This document shows, in pieces, positions 18,046 through 26,762 of a stretch of 64,000 nt of DNA; positions within the stretch are counted from its first letter, which is position 1, and each line of letters starts with the position of its first letter. Origin of the DNA: Clostridium brassicae (GTDB lineage: Bacteria > Bacillota > Clostridia > Clostridiales > Clostridiaceae); contig NZ_JAPQFJ010000005.1 in the NCBI RefSeq assembly GCF_026738875.1, positions 148,956-212,955 on the forward strand, written 5' to 3'. The notes under the pieces were generated by a model. The model was not told where the DNA came from. It did no database searches and saw nothing but the letters and a program-made list of their open reading frames with translations. Position numbers and translations under genes: made by a program.

Positions 18046-18441
18046 TTATTTATCACTAAACTTAAATGTTCTCATAGCCAATTTCAAAGCAATAGCTATA
18101 TTTAATATATTTCCTTTAATTTCTTCTATATCTTCTTTATTATCAAGTAAATAATCCAGTAATTTATATGTTTTGTAACTTTCCTTTTTATTTAACATGC
18201 TAAAAATCATCTCTGTAATTTTAGACCTATCTGACTTTGAATTAGAATCTTTGTTTTCAAAAAAAGCTACTGTTGGTAACAATCCACTTTGAATGATTCC
18301 TGCTCCAAAACTCGATATATATCCTTTAAATTCTTTTGGCAACTCTAAACTCTCTTTATCAATACTTTCATTTTCATTCATTACTCTTATGATACTATTT
18401 ATTGCTAAAGGCATATATTTTTCTACTTCTCTTTTATTCAT
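18046..18441 (-). CDS. cmr5: Cmr5, small subunit of the type III-B complex
   Basis: A 131-aa all-helical protein with the Cmr5 core ISSFGAGIIQSGLLPTVAFFE. Cmr5 stacks along the crRNA-target duplex opposite the Cmr4 backbone. The frame is open to a GTG at 18450, but TTAGGTGATAAAA sits before the ATG at 18441, which I chose. That start overlaps the cmr4 stop at 18434 by 8 bases, so the two are translationally coupled. Confidence 0.93.
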   Translation of the reverse strand: MNKREVEKYMPLAINSIIRVMNENESIDKESLELPKEFKGYISSFGAGIIQSGLLPTVAFFENKDSNSKSDRSKITEMIFSMLNKKESYKTYKLLDYLLDNKEDIEEIKGNILNIAIALKLAMRTFKFSDK

Positions 18442-19324
18442 TTTTATCACCTAATTCATATATTTTACAATATCCATACCCTATAGTAGCATTAGCTCCA
18501 AATTGAACAATATTGTTTTTTATTAACTTATTAAATCTTTTGTTAAGATTTTTTATACATTCTCTATCTTCACTAGATTCAATAACCCCAAAATAAAACC
18601 TTGTTTCTCTTGGAACAACTTCCTCATACCAAAGATTTTTGCTTACACCAATCTCTAATTTATTTCTAGCTATAACAGGCAATTCTTTTACTATTTGTTT
18701 AAAAATTTTATCATTAAAAATAACTAAATCCTCACCAAATATTTTTTCTAAGTTTTTAGAAATTTTCATGACATTATCTTCTGCCTTGATTACTTTATAT
18801 CCTTCAACCTTTGCACTATTAACATCAATATCACTTAATAAAAAGCCTATTTGTTCTTCATCCGTTTGATTATTCTCTTCCTTAAATAAATCTTCTAATT
18901 GCAGTAATATTTCTTCTAAATTTTTTCCTAGTTCAACATCTTTTTCTAGTTCGATCTGTATTTTAAAATCATTTAGTATATTTATAAATTCTTTAATAAT
19001 TAAAGGACAAATAGCTCTAAAAAAAGGTTTAACATCACTCCTTACAGGCATTGATAAAAGAGAAGCACCCAAAAATTTATATCTTCCTATTCCTGTCTTT
19101 TTATCTCCAAAAATATGCTTAATTTCATCTTCATTTAATTGCTTTTTTAGATTTTCTCCACAAAACGCCCTTAATGAACCTTTTAAACTAGATGGATTTA
19201 TTGTGGGAAATTCTGTGATAACATCTCTTTGTACTTCATTATCAATAATATTAAAATTTATATCACCATTTCCAACATGCATATTTGTTATATTTTCTAT
19301 AATGTACAGCTTAAAATTATCCAT
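18434..19324 (-). CDS. cmr4: Cmr4, backbone and target-RNA nuclease of type III-B
   Basis: This 296-aa Cas7-family protein shows MHVGNGDINFNIIDNEVQRD followed by FPTINPSSLKGSLRAFC. Asp28 of IIDNEVQRD is in the position of the catalytic aspartate that cuts target RNA at 6-nt intervals in characterised Cmr4 proteins. The C-terminus has the RAMP motif FGANATIGYGYCKI. Several copies polymerise along the crRNA. AAGGAGACAAGGGTTT precedes the ATG. RNA cleavage should be intact. Confidence 0.95.
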   Translation of the reverse strand: MDNFKLYIIENITNMHVGNGDINFNIIDNEVQRDVITEFPTINPSSLKGSLRAFCGENLKKQLNEDEIKHIFGDKKTGIGRYKFLGASLLSMPVRSDVKPFFRAICPLIIKEFINILNDFKIQIELEKDVELGKNLEEILLQLEDLFKEENNQTDEEQIGFLLSDIDVNSAKVEGYKVIKAEDNVMKISKNLEKIFGEDLVIFNDKIFKQIVKELPVIARNKLEIGVSKNLWYEEVVPRETRFYFGVIESSEDRECIKNLNKRFNKLIKNNIVQFGANATIGYGYCKIYELGDKNE

Positions 19325-19342
19325 AAACCCTTGTCTCCTTAT

Positions 19343-20575
19343 TTATACATATTCATTGTAACCTATATTTCTAACATTCTGGTTAGCCTCTATCTGAATT
19401 TTTAATTTTTCATAATTACTTCCTAATGAAAATAACACAGAACCTCTTTCTAAGAATATAAATTTATTGGTTTTTTCAAACTTTTTATAATACTCTCCTT
19501 CTTCCTTAAATTTACTATAATCTGTTTTTAAATTTCTAAAAGTAATTCCATTAACTATTCCATAGTCACAATATTTATCATACTTTTCTTTACTTATATA
19601 AGTATTGCTTAATAAAATCATCTTTTTATAAATGATTTTATCGTCTTTATCATTAACTTCATTATTTGTATTCTCAAAATCATCTTTTATATATTTGTCC
19701 ACTTTTTTAAAACTTATTTTAAAATAAGAACCTTCTCCACCTAAATTCACAACATTGCTGTAACCATCTAAATCACTTTCTTTAAAATCCGTATTAAAAT
19801 TTACATCTAAATTAAATGCAAATTCATAATCATTTTCTAATCTATATCTTATAATTTTATATAATCCATCTTCTGATGTCTGCTTATTCTTCTCCACATT
19901 AATTCCAATCTGTTTGTCTTCTTTAAAAACATCATTAAAATTTATTATATTTTTACCCTTATCCATAAAGCCAGTTGCCAACCCGTCTTTAGCTACATAA
20001 TCATAAGGAATATATATTGTTTTATTTTCTTCTTTATTGTTTCCAAAATTAACTTTACACTTTTTGTTTTCATTAAAATTAAAATTAAAGGGAACATACC
20101 TTTTATTAAAAGGGACATATCTTTTATTAAAGTTTAAAATTCTATATTTTTTATTATATATATTAATTTTTTTAATCTCATTTATTTTGTTTTTATTTAT
20201 TCTAATTACCTTTTTAACTTTATGATCCTTAGGTACAGAAATCAAATATTTATTTTCCTTTTTTATAAACACAGGGTATATTTTTTCTATAACCCCAAAC
20301 TGCTGCTTTTCTATAGCATTAATATTAAAACTTTTATTTCCTATTAATATATTAACCTTGTCATAAATTCCGTTATAATTCCAATCATATCTTATTAAGT
20401 TTTTTATAATGAGCATTTCTTTTCTAAGCATTCCTAATATGGAAGTTTGTTGTGGAAAACATTCAGATTGAATTATATAATGTTCATTATCTTCACCTAA
20501 ACCAAAAGTTCTTTCACTTCCGAAAAAGAATGATCCCATAGGTTTTAATGTAACTAGATATTTATTCTTCATCAT
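19343..20575 (-). CDS. cmr3: Cmr3, Cas5-group subunit of type III-B
   Basis: This 410-aa protein begins LVTLKPMGSFFFGSERTFG and has FPQQTSILGMLRKEML, the hallmark first RAMP motif of Cmr3, and ends near GSVLFSLGSNY. Cmr3 caps the crRNA 5' handle and pairs with Cas10. A local duplication is visible around residues 148-162 (KRYVPFNKRYVPFN), matching a short tandem repeat in the DNA near 20090-20130. The start overlaps the end of cmr2 by 14 bases. Length is slightly above the average for the family. Confidence 0.93.
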   Translation of the reverse strand: MMKNKYLVTLKPMGSFFFGSERTFGLGEDNEHYIIQSECFPQQTSILGMLRKEMLIIKNLIRYDWNYNGIYDKVNILIGNKSFNINAIEKQQFGVIEKIYPVFIKKENKYLISVPKDHKVKKVIRINKNKINEIKKINIYNKKYRILNFNKRYVPFNKRYVPFNFNFNENKKCKVNFGNNKEENKTIYIPYDYVAKDGLATGFMDKGKNIINFNDVFKEDKQIGINVEKNKQTSEDGLYKIIRYRLENDYEFAFNLDVNFNTDFKESDLDGYSNVVNLGGEGSYFKISFKKVDKYIKDDFENTNNEVNDKDDKIIYKKMILLSNTYISKEKYDKYCDYGIVNGITFRNLKTDYSKFKEEGEYYKKFEKTNKFIFLERGSVLFSLGSNYEKLKIQIEANQNVRNIGYNEYV

Positions 20576-22403
20576 CCTTCTCCTTTTCTCCTAAAAATCT
20601 TATAAATTTTAAATAAGTATATATTTTTTCCTTAACTTTCTTATCTTTAAATCTTTCATTTAATTCTCTTATTTCAGTTTCGTCTTCATTATTTTCTATC
20701 TCTAACTTACATTCATAGTAAATCTCAAAAATTAAATTTTGGATATTAGTTATACATTCTTTAACTTCACCTTTTTCATGATAATCTTCATTAAAATTAT
20801 TATGAAAGTAATTTTGAAGCATTTCTAAACTATCTCCAACACAATTTAATATGCTATCTTCTACCCATAATTTATTAGAAATAGCTCTTAAATTGTTTAT
20901 TAACCCTTCTCTTTCATTTTCTCCTTTGCCTAAAATTTTCATTTCTTTTTTTAGAATTTCTTTAAAGTTTTCATATGACTTAGATTTTTTATTTAGTGTT
21001 AATCCATACCATTGCCCACTATGCTTTATAACTTTAAAAGATATAGCATCCTTTTCTATAGCTTTCACTTCAGTTTCTTTATCTTCCTTAGAAAAATGCT
21101 TATAATTTTTAGCATTATTGAAAAGTAAGCTTCCTGTATCTTTTAATGCCTCATACAGTGGATATTTATAATGTATTATTGACATTCCAAAAGAAAGAGT
21201 AGGTTTCTTTATACTATCTTCATCATTTTTTAAATTTTCTTTTAAGTACTTCTCAAATCCAGTTTCAAACTTTTCTGAGACTATATCTATCAAATCGAAT
21301 ATATTTTTACAATCATTTTTACTTTTTCTATTTATTACAGGAGCTATAAATAACAAATCATCTCCTCCTGCATATAGGGTGAATCCACCATAATTTTCAA
21401 TAATGTTTACAGAATCCTTTGCATGGTTATATAATTGTTTAGAAAATCCTTTAAACGTTTCCTTTTCATTCTCATGATTTTGTTGCAATTTTTCAATAAT
21501 TTTCCCTATACCATCCCCATCTACTTGAACAATAGCAACATAATTATGTACTTTTCTTCTTTCTTGCTTATGTGACTTTCTCAGTTTATCCTCTGAGCTA
21601 TCATCATCAGCCTCTACCCCTAAGTCTCTCATTGCAATATTAGCTAATGAAGGATAGTTTTTATAAAACTTTTCTTGCACTTCTTCAGCATCTATATTTT
21701 TTGTGATTCCCTCTCCAAACGCATCTATTGCCAAAAAACTTTTTTTCATAATTTCATTTTTAAAAAAATAAGATAAATAATTGTCTTTTTCACTATTACT
21801 AAATTTTTCGTTTAATTCAACTGCATCTAGATATCTTGAAACCTCAAAAATTATATTTGTTTTATTATTCTTAATATCAGCTTCATTAATTTCAACTTCT
21901 ACAGAATATATTTGAAAATATTCTCTTATATAATCTTTTATATTATTTTCAATATCTCCCCTTTTAAATATTTCATTTAGTTTTTCTTTAAGCTTATATT
22001 TATCATTTTCCTCACTACTAAATTTTACAATTCTCTCATAGTAACTACTTATATCTTTATACACTTGCTCTGCAACCATCTTCTTAACATCATCTATTAT
22101 TCTATTTACTGATTCAAATTCATTTTCATTTTCTTTTGATTGAAAAATAAATCTATCATGAAATATGCCAGCTTTATGCTGTTCCTTAAATATGTTATCA
22201 GTATATCCTTCTCCAACATAAGGCACTATAAATCTATCTTGAATATTATCGTTTTTATGCTTTTTTAATGTTTTCTCAATTATTTTTTTCATTATAAATG
22301 AAAATATATAACTACTACCCCATAGCTCTCCTGTACGTTTTGCTAACTGAATAGTTTTATATATCGGACCTATTGTTACCCCTACATATGTTCTTGTTCC
22401 CAT
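20562..22403 (-). CDS. cas10: Cas10/Cmr2 signalling subunit without HD domain
   Basis: This 613-aa protein opens with the Cmr2 motif GPIYKTIQLAKRTGELWGSSY. The palm domain has VQVDGDGIG (292-296) and GGDD (346-349) for two metal ions. Most Cmr2 proteins are about 850 aa and carry an N-terminal HD nuclease. Here the palm-proximal motif starts at residue 12, so the HD DNase is missing. The cyclase is intact, so output must be a nucleotide messenger. With the CorA-like and lyase-like genes next door, the product is probably SAM-AMP rather than cyclic oligoadenylate. The start codon overlaps the cmr1 stop (TAATG). Confidence 0.95.
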   Translation of the reverse strand: MGTRTYVGVTIGPIYKTIQLAKRTGELWGSSYIFSFIMKKIIEKTLKKHKNDNIQDRFIVPYVGEGYTDNIFKEQHKAGIFHDRFIFQSKENENEFESVNRIIDDVKKMVAEQVYKDISSYYERIVKFSSEENDKYKLKEKLNEIFKRGDIENNIKDYIREYFQIYSVEVEINEADIKNNKTNIIFEVSRYLDAVELNEKFSNSEKDNYLSYFFKNEIMKKSFLAIDAFGEGITKNIDAEEVQEKFYKNYPSLANIAMRDLGVEADDDSSEDKLRKSHKQERRKVHNYVAIVQVDGDGIGKIIEKLQQNHENEKETFKGFSKQLYNHAKDSVNIIENYGGFTLYAGGDDLLFIAPVINRKSKNDCKNIFDLIDIVSEKFETGFEKYLKENLKNDEDSIKKPTLSFGMSIIHYKYPLYEALKDTGSLLFNNAKNYKHFSKEDKETEVKAIEKDAISFKVIKHSGQWYGLTLNKKSKSYENFKEILKKEMKILGKGENEREGLINNLRAISNKLWVEDSILNCVGDSLEMLQNYFHNNFNEDYHEKGEVKECITNIQNLIFEIYYECKLEIENNEDETEIRELNERFKDKKVKEKIYTYLKFIRFLGEKEKDDEE

Positions 22404-23602
22404 TACTTCACCACCTGTCTGATTTGTATCTCTCTTGTTTTTGCTATATTTAACTTATCTTCAAAGAAATTATGTACTTTTGCTTTCTCTAAACGATTAT
22501 TAAAATACTCTGCAAATTCACATAAAAAATCTTCTAAGTTAAATTGATCACAACGTGGAGTATAGATTATTTTTTTATCCGTTTTCATTACGCCTCTACA
22601 TAAATATGTATTGCTAAATTCAAATCTTTTATTAAACATTTCCTCTGGAATTTTTTTAGGAACTATAAATAATTTATTTTCTATAATTTTAAATAATATA
22701 GGTGACTGAAATCTATCTATATCACTAACATATCTTATTTTCCCTTTTCTTACATTATCTCTAAATTCAATGCCATCACATATTCCTAACATAGCTCTAA
22801 CATATTTCTTGGGTTTTCCATCATTCTCAACTCTATCATTAATTTTAAAAAAATTTTCTTTAATAAACCTTTTTTCATTTCCTATATTTCTATTAAGCAT
22901 ATATTTAAATAAAAAACCTTTTCGATAGCTATTATTCGGTCTTTTAGGGAAATTCCACCCCGACTTCATTAATGGATATATAATAGATATATCCTTCATA
23001 ATATCAAGATACTTTTCTTTATTATATTGAATAAATAAATATTTGTTTATCCCGTTACACATACAAGCTTTTTCTATTGATTTATTAATTTTATTTTTAG
23101 GATTTTTTACATAAAACGAGCCAAATCCTTTACTTTGCCTTGTACCAAAATTATTTATAGATAAAAAAAACTCTATATTTTCATTGATTTTATCTTTTAG
23201 TTTTTCATGTAATGTGAAAAACTCTAAGACAACATCATCATCTGTAAAAACGCTTATAATTTCATCCTTTTCTTTACCTTTATTTTGACTTCCCATATTA
23301 GCAAAATAAAGTGATTTTATATGTCCTTTTATATCTAACTTTCTTATTTTAGATATATCTGTAATTATCCTTAACTTATAATCAAAAGCTTCTTTTTCTT
23401 CAAAATCTTCTTCTTTTCTTGTATCGTTATACCCAATTAAATACTGCTTATACTCTTCAAATCCACCTTTAAAAACATTTTCTTTTAAAAATTTGTCAAG
23501 CTTTGGTTTAAATTCTGTAGCTCTTATAGTGGCCCCTTTTTGACTCCCTTGAAAATGAATCAAAGGAGTATGCTGTTTTAATGTAATTGTAAGTTTAGGC
23601 AT
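22403..23602 (-). CDS. cmr1: Cmr1-like RAMP subunit of type III-B
   Basis: This 399-aa RAMP protein opens with LTITLKQHTPLIHFQGSQ and ATEFKPKLDKFL. It contains NNFGTRQSKGFGSFYV, the glycine-rich RAMP loop in the GxRxxKGFGxF form typical of Cmr1. Every other Cmr subunit is present in the operon, so this is the expected Cmr1. The opening motif differs from the best-known archaeal Cmr1 and is closer to what I recall from Bacteroides Cmr loci. It caps the complex at the crRNA 3' end. AAGGAGATTTTTT precedes the ATG. Confidence 0.8.
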   Translation of the reverse strand: MPKLTITLKQHTPLIHFQGSQKGATIRATEFKPKLDKFLKENVFKGGFEEYKQYLIGYNDTRKEEDFEEKEAFDYKLRIITDISKIRKLDIKGHIKSLYFANMGSQNKGKEKDEIISVFTDDDVVLEFFTLHEKLKDKINENIEFFLSINNFGTRQSKGFGSFYVKNPKNKINKSIEKACMCNGINKYLFIQYNKEKYLDIMKDISIIYPLMKSGWNFPKRPNNSYRKGFLFKYMLNRNIGNEKRFIKENFFKINDRVENDGKPKKYVRAMLGICDGIEFRDNVRKGKIRYVSDIDRFQSPILFKIIENKLFIVPKKIPEEMFNKRFEFSNTYLCRGVMKTDKKIIYTPRCDQFNLEDFLCEFAEYFNNRLEKAKVHNFFEDKLNIAKTREIQIRQVVK

Positions 23603-23630
23603 AAAAAATCTCCTTTATTATCTGTAAAAT

Positions 23631-25265
23631 TTATTTTATAATACGTAAATAATATATTATTCCAATAATAGCACTAATTCTCATTACCCAAAGAATATTT
23701 TTAAGTGATTTAGGCTTGTTTGCCATCTTCTTAAAAAAGGTAATACAACATATTACAATTGCAAAAGGTATATATTGATATTTAAGTACCCATTTCAAAC
23801 CCATATCTTCCTTCTTCAACCCCGCTATAGTTGCAATTAATGTCATAAATGCAATCCCTATTCCTGTAAATGTAACAATATTTAATAAATTGTTAGTTTT
23901 CTCATTAGAAATAAACGCAGCGTAGCTATTCACTTCATCTATTTCTTTATCTAATTTTTCTATATCTTTTTCTATTCTCATCATTTCAATTAATTTATCA
24001 TATAATTCTATGCCCTGTTCTTGTGCTGTTACTTCTCTAAAGGAAAGCTTGTTCACAAACCAAAGATAATGCTTTTGAAGTTGCTTTGTCTTCTCTAATG
24101 CTTCATCCTTATCCAACTGAGTTATTTTTGAAACTTCATCAGAAAATCTTAAAATTGATGCTCTTTGAGTTAGTGCTAATAAAACCATCTCATAATACAA
24201 TGTCTTAAAATGATTAACTAAAAAATCATCATCGCCTTTTTCAGGTTCACTTTTAATCGCCATAAAAGAATATCTACTTACGCCAAAAAGTGTTTGGTAA
24301 TTTTTCCATCTTGTATAAGTTGACTTTTTTAATAGCTCTTTAGACATATACTCATCTTGACAAGTTGGCGAATCATTATCAACAAAAATATACTTATACC
24401 AAAAATCACTTTTTAAATACCTATCATTTTCATTATTTGTTAGAAATTTAGACATAACATTATTCCTATATATACAAATAGTAAACATTCTATCATCTAT
24501 AACAGGATTAATAAATATATCATCCTTTTTAGCCTCTTCCTTAATACACTTAAATTTATCTCCCAATAAGGTTAATATGGTTTTAGAAATTCTATTATAC
24601 TCTTTATATATATCGTAATTAAAATTTTCTGTTATTTCTTTGTCCAACACAATAGAGAGTTCTGTTGCTAGAAAACTATTTTGTACTTTATCTAATGGAT
24701 AATACTGAGGATATATCCTTCTACCATAATCATTTATATTTAATATATCCCCTGGATGTTTGTATTCATAATTATCAAGAAAATAGCTTAAAACAGCCAC
24801 CCCAGTATCATAAATTTTTAATTTTATATTTTTTATATCTAATGAATAGTGTTTTTCATCTTTATCTTTTTTCTTAATCCTTATCTTATACTCAGAAAGC
24901 TTACCAACATACTCATAGTTATAAACAATCTCTAAATCCTTCTTAGGTAAAGTTTTTTTACTTAATGAATATATACTTTTACGAAATTTATATGCACATT
25001 CAAACTTATATTCATCGGTTAATTTTTTACCATATATAGCATCTCTTACATTATCATAAAAATATGTATATTGATTATATTCAAGATTGTTTGTTATGGC
25101 ATTCTCCTTCTTATCCCATTTGTCTTTATCTAAACTATTTATAAACTTTTCTACATTTAGTCTATTGTCTATACATGTATCAAAACAATTTTTATTGCTC
25201 ATATAATCCCACCTAAACGGGAACATAAATATATGTGAACTTATTATTTTTTTATTACTCACCAT
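23631..25265 (-). CDS. CorA-like membrane effector of a type III CRISPR system
   Basis: This 544-aa protein has a large soluble part (1-420, opening HIFMFPFRWDYMSNK), a predicted coiled helix (about 420-458, IEKDIEKLDKEIDEVNSY) and C-terminal membrane segments near 460-483, 497-511 and 524-541. A long cytoplasmic domain leading through a stalk helix into membrane helices at the extreme C-terminus is the CorA transporter layout. CorA-like effectors accompany type III-B systems in which Cas10 makes SAM-AMP; the messenger is thought to open the channel and kill or arrest the infected cell. I see no GMN motif after the first helix. It lies between the lyase-like gene and cmr1, with GAGGAGCGTTA before the ATG. 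Confidence 0.75.
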   Translation of the reverse strand: MVSNKKIISSHIFMFPFRWDYMSNKNCFDTCIDNRLNVEKFINSLDKDKWDKKENAITNNLEYNQYTYFYDNVRDAIYGKKLTDEYKFECAYKFRKSIYSLSKKTLPKKDLEIVYNYEYVGKLSEYKIRIKKKDKDEKHYSLDIKNIKLKIYDTGVAVLSYFLDNYEYKHPGDILNINDYGRRIYPQYYPLDKVQNSFLATELSIVLDKEITENFNYDIYKEYNRISKTILTLLGDKFKCIKEEAKKDDIFINPVIDDRMFTICIYRNNVMSKFLTNNENDRYLKSDFWYKYIFVDNDSPTCQDEYMSKELLKKSTYTRWKNYQTLFGVSRYSFMAIKSEPEKGDDDFLVNHFKTLYYEMVLLALTQRASILRFSDEVSKITQLDKDEALEKTKQLQKHYLWFVNKLSFREVTAQEQGIELYDKLIEMMRIEKDIEKLDKEIDEVNSYAAFISNEKTNNLLNIVTFTGIGIAFMTLIATIAGLKKEDMGLKWVLKYQYIPFAIVICCITFFKKMANKPKSLKNILWVMRISAIIGIIYYLRIIK

Positions 25266-25300
25266 TAACGCTCCTCAACCTAGTACATTCAAAATCATTC

Positions 25301-25684
25301 TTATTTATCGTCCTTAAAATAAAACAGTTCTACCTCACTAAATTCACAAGTAAGAGTGGATTGTTTTAATTCTTTTTTTAGCTCTTTTGCCAACTTTATA
25401 ACTGTATTTTTCCATGCATTCATATCTTGAACAAACTCTTTATTTGCAACTCCTGTAATCACTATAGTTTCTTCTCCACCTTTGGGACATCCCCACGCTT
25501 CATTGTAAATTGTTTTACTTACTTTCATAACTGCGGAAACATATATATTACTCTTTTCAAACTCTTGTTTTGCTATTCTCTGCCATAACTCCCCTACCAA
25601 ATTTAAGCTCTCATTCTGGTTGTTATTGTGAAAATAGCCCTTATTTACACCAGTTACAATTTCAAATCTTAGAGTTTTATTCAT
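25301..25684 (-). CDS. Probable SAM-AMP lyase (SAM lyase family, 127 aa)
   Basis: A small soluble protein with no membrane segment. The stretch TIYNEAWGCPKGGEETIVI resembles phage T3 SAM hydrolase/lyase around its CYREA...PTEEKTV segment, in the same order and spacing. It also has a following amphipathic helix (WKNTVIKLAKELKKELKQ) and a strand LTCEFSEVELFYF. Phage SAM lyases are small trimeric ferredoxin-like proteins of 125-155 aa. In some type III-B loci a relative of this family degrades SAM-AMP and ends the response. Position directly before the CorA-like gene supports that. The call rests on a short local match plus context. Confidence 0.65.
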   Translation of the reverse strand: MNKTLRFEIVTGVNKGYFHNNNQNESLNLVGELWQRIAKQEFEKSNIYVSAVMKVSKTIYNEAWGCPKGGEETIVITGVANKEFVQDMNAWKNTVIKLAKELKKELKQSTLTCEFSEVELFYFKDDK

Positions 25685-25709
25685 ACTACACCATCCTTAC
25701 ATGATACTT

Positions 25710-26399
25710 TTATTTTCCACTACAAAACCCTGCTCCAATAGCTGAATTTTTCTCTCCAACTCCAACTGCCATAGCCATAAAAGCTATCTTTTGAGCTTCT
25801 TCATCGTCTTGAACTTCTATACTTACTTTATTTGCTAGCAATTTTATACCTTTATAATTAAAATACATAGGCATCCTATTTTTAAATTTTAACCTCTTTA
25901 TAAATCTACCCTGAATGTTTATATCTTCATTAAAAAAGTCTTTATACTTCTTTTCCAAATTAGCTTCTACTCTATTCTTAAATATCTCCAAATCCTCCCC
26001 TTGCAGCCAAGGTTTGTTATCTATAGTTATGATTACAGGGGTTACAGTATATAGTTCATTAATGTGCCTTTGTTTCACTTGACTTGCTGCAACAGAAATA
26101 ACCTTAAAATCATTACTTTCTAACCTCTGTAAACAGATTTTAATTTTCTCCATAAATTCAAAATTCAATCCTCTAATTTTGAAAATATATAATTTATCAC
26201 TTTTATAGATCTTATCTTTTTCTAAAGGATAAAAACTATTAAATACATAATGTTTATATTCCTTTTTAGGATGAAGCTCCTTTAAGTCTTTATCTAATAA
26301 CATAGCTTTATTTATATTCTTTCCAATTATATACCCACTATCTGCAAAAAATATATTTCTCTTTAACATCACGGTTACTGTTAATTCTACAAAATTCAT
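25710..26399 (-). CDS. cas6: Cas6, second copy, leading the type III-B operon
   Basis: This 229-aa RAMP protein is a paralog of the I-B Cas6: KHYVFNSFYPLEKDKIY matches YKMYTFNQLYPLE, and QRHINELYTVTPVIITID matches RKHIEKIYSITPVVI. It ends in the glycine-rich GVGEKNSAIGAGFCSGK. It cuts pre-crRNA within repeats. AGAGGTGTATTA precedes the ATG. It heads the operon, 26-base spacing to the lyase-like gene. All arrays share one repeat family, so this copy and the I-B copy probably act on the same transcripts. The C-terminal GAGFCSGK is shorter than in the I-B paralog. Confidence 0.92.
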   Translation of the reverse strand: MNFVELTVTVMLKRNIFFADSGYIIGKNINKAMLLDKDLKELHPKKEYKHYVFNSFYPLEKDKIYKSDKLYIFKIRGLNFEFMEKIKICLQRLESNDFKVISVAASQVKQRHINELYTVTPVIITIDNKPWLQGEDLEIFKNRVEANLEKKYKDFFNEDINIQGRFIKRLKFKNRMPMYFNYKGIKLLANKVSIEVQDDEEAQKIAFMAMAVGVGEKNSAIGAGFCSGK

Positions 26400-26435
26400 T
26401 AATACACCTCTTTATAAAGTTATAAATTTTCATAT

Positions 26436-26465
26436 ATTATACCATATTATAGAATAATTTGTCTT
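26436..26465 (-). promoter_or_regulatory. Promoter of the type III-B operon
   Basis: On the minus strand AAGACA (26465-26460) is 18 bases before TATAAT (26441-26436), 37 bases upstream of the Cas6 ATG. The -10 box is a perfect match; the -35 is 4 of 6. Confidence 0.55.
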
Positions 26466-26604
26466 TTATTACGATAACTCCTATTTTGCATTTATTTTTA
26501 CTAATTAGTTGACAAACACTTTACATATATAATTGTGTACCTTAATAAAATGCTATTTTCCAAATTACATATCCTCAGCATCCTCCTCTTAAACTACAGC
26601 AATA

Positions 26605-26650
26605 AAAAAAGCTGAAACTCCAATATGTCTATTGAAATTCCAACTTTTTT
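26605..26650 (-). terminator. Strong terminator between IS21 and the III-B operon
   Basis: On the minus strand an 11-bp stem (26611-26621 with 26634-26644, several G-U pairs) is flanked by A6 and T6 runs. It would stop transcripts coming from array 4, from which it is now separated by the IS21 element. The rest of 26400-26725 holds the III-B promoter and no gene. Confidence 0.75.
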
Positions 26651-26762
26651 ATTTAAATATCATATTTATACACTTAATTTATTTTATATTTTCCAATTAT
26701 TCATGTATACCTTCTATTATATAAATGATACTATAAGAATGTAAGAATGTGATCATTTAAGA

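Noticed and set aside
17116..26399. Csx1, Csm6 or other CARF effector or ring nuclease for cyclic oligoadenylate
   Set aside because: No CARF-type domain or ring nuclease pattern was seen in any gene of the operon.
26513..26537. Plus-strand TTGACA followed by TATAAT
   Set aside because: The spacing is only 13 bases, too short for a sigma-A promoter.
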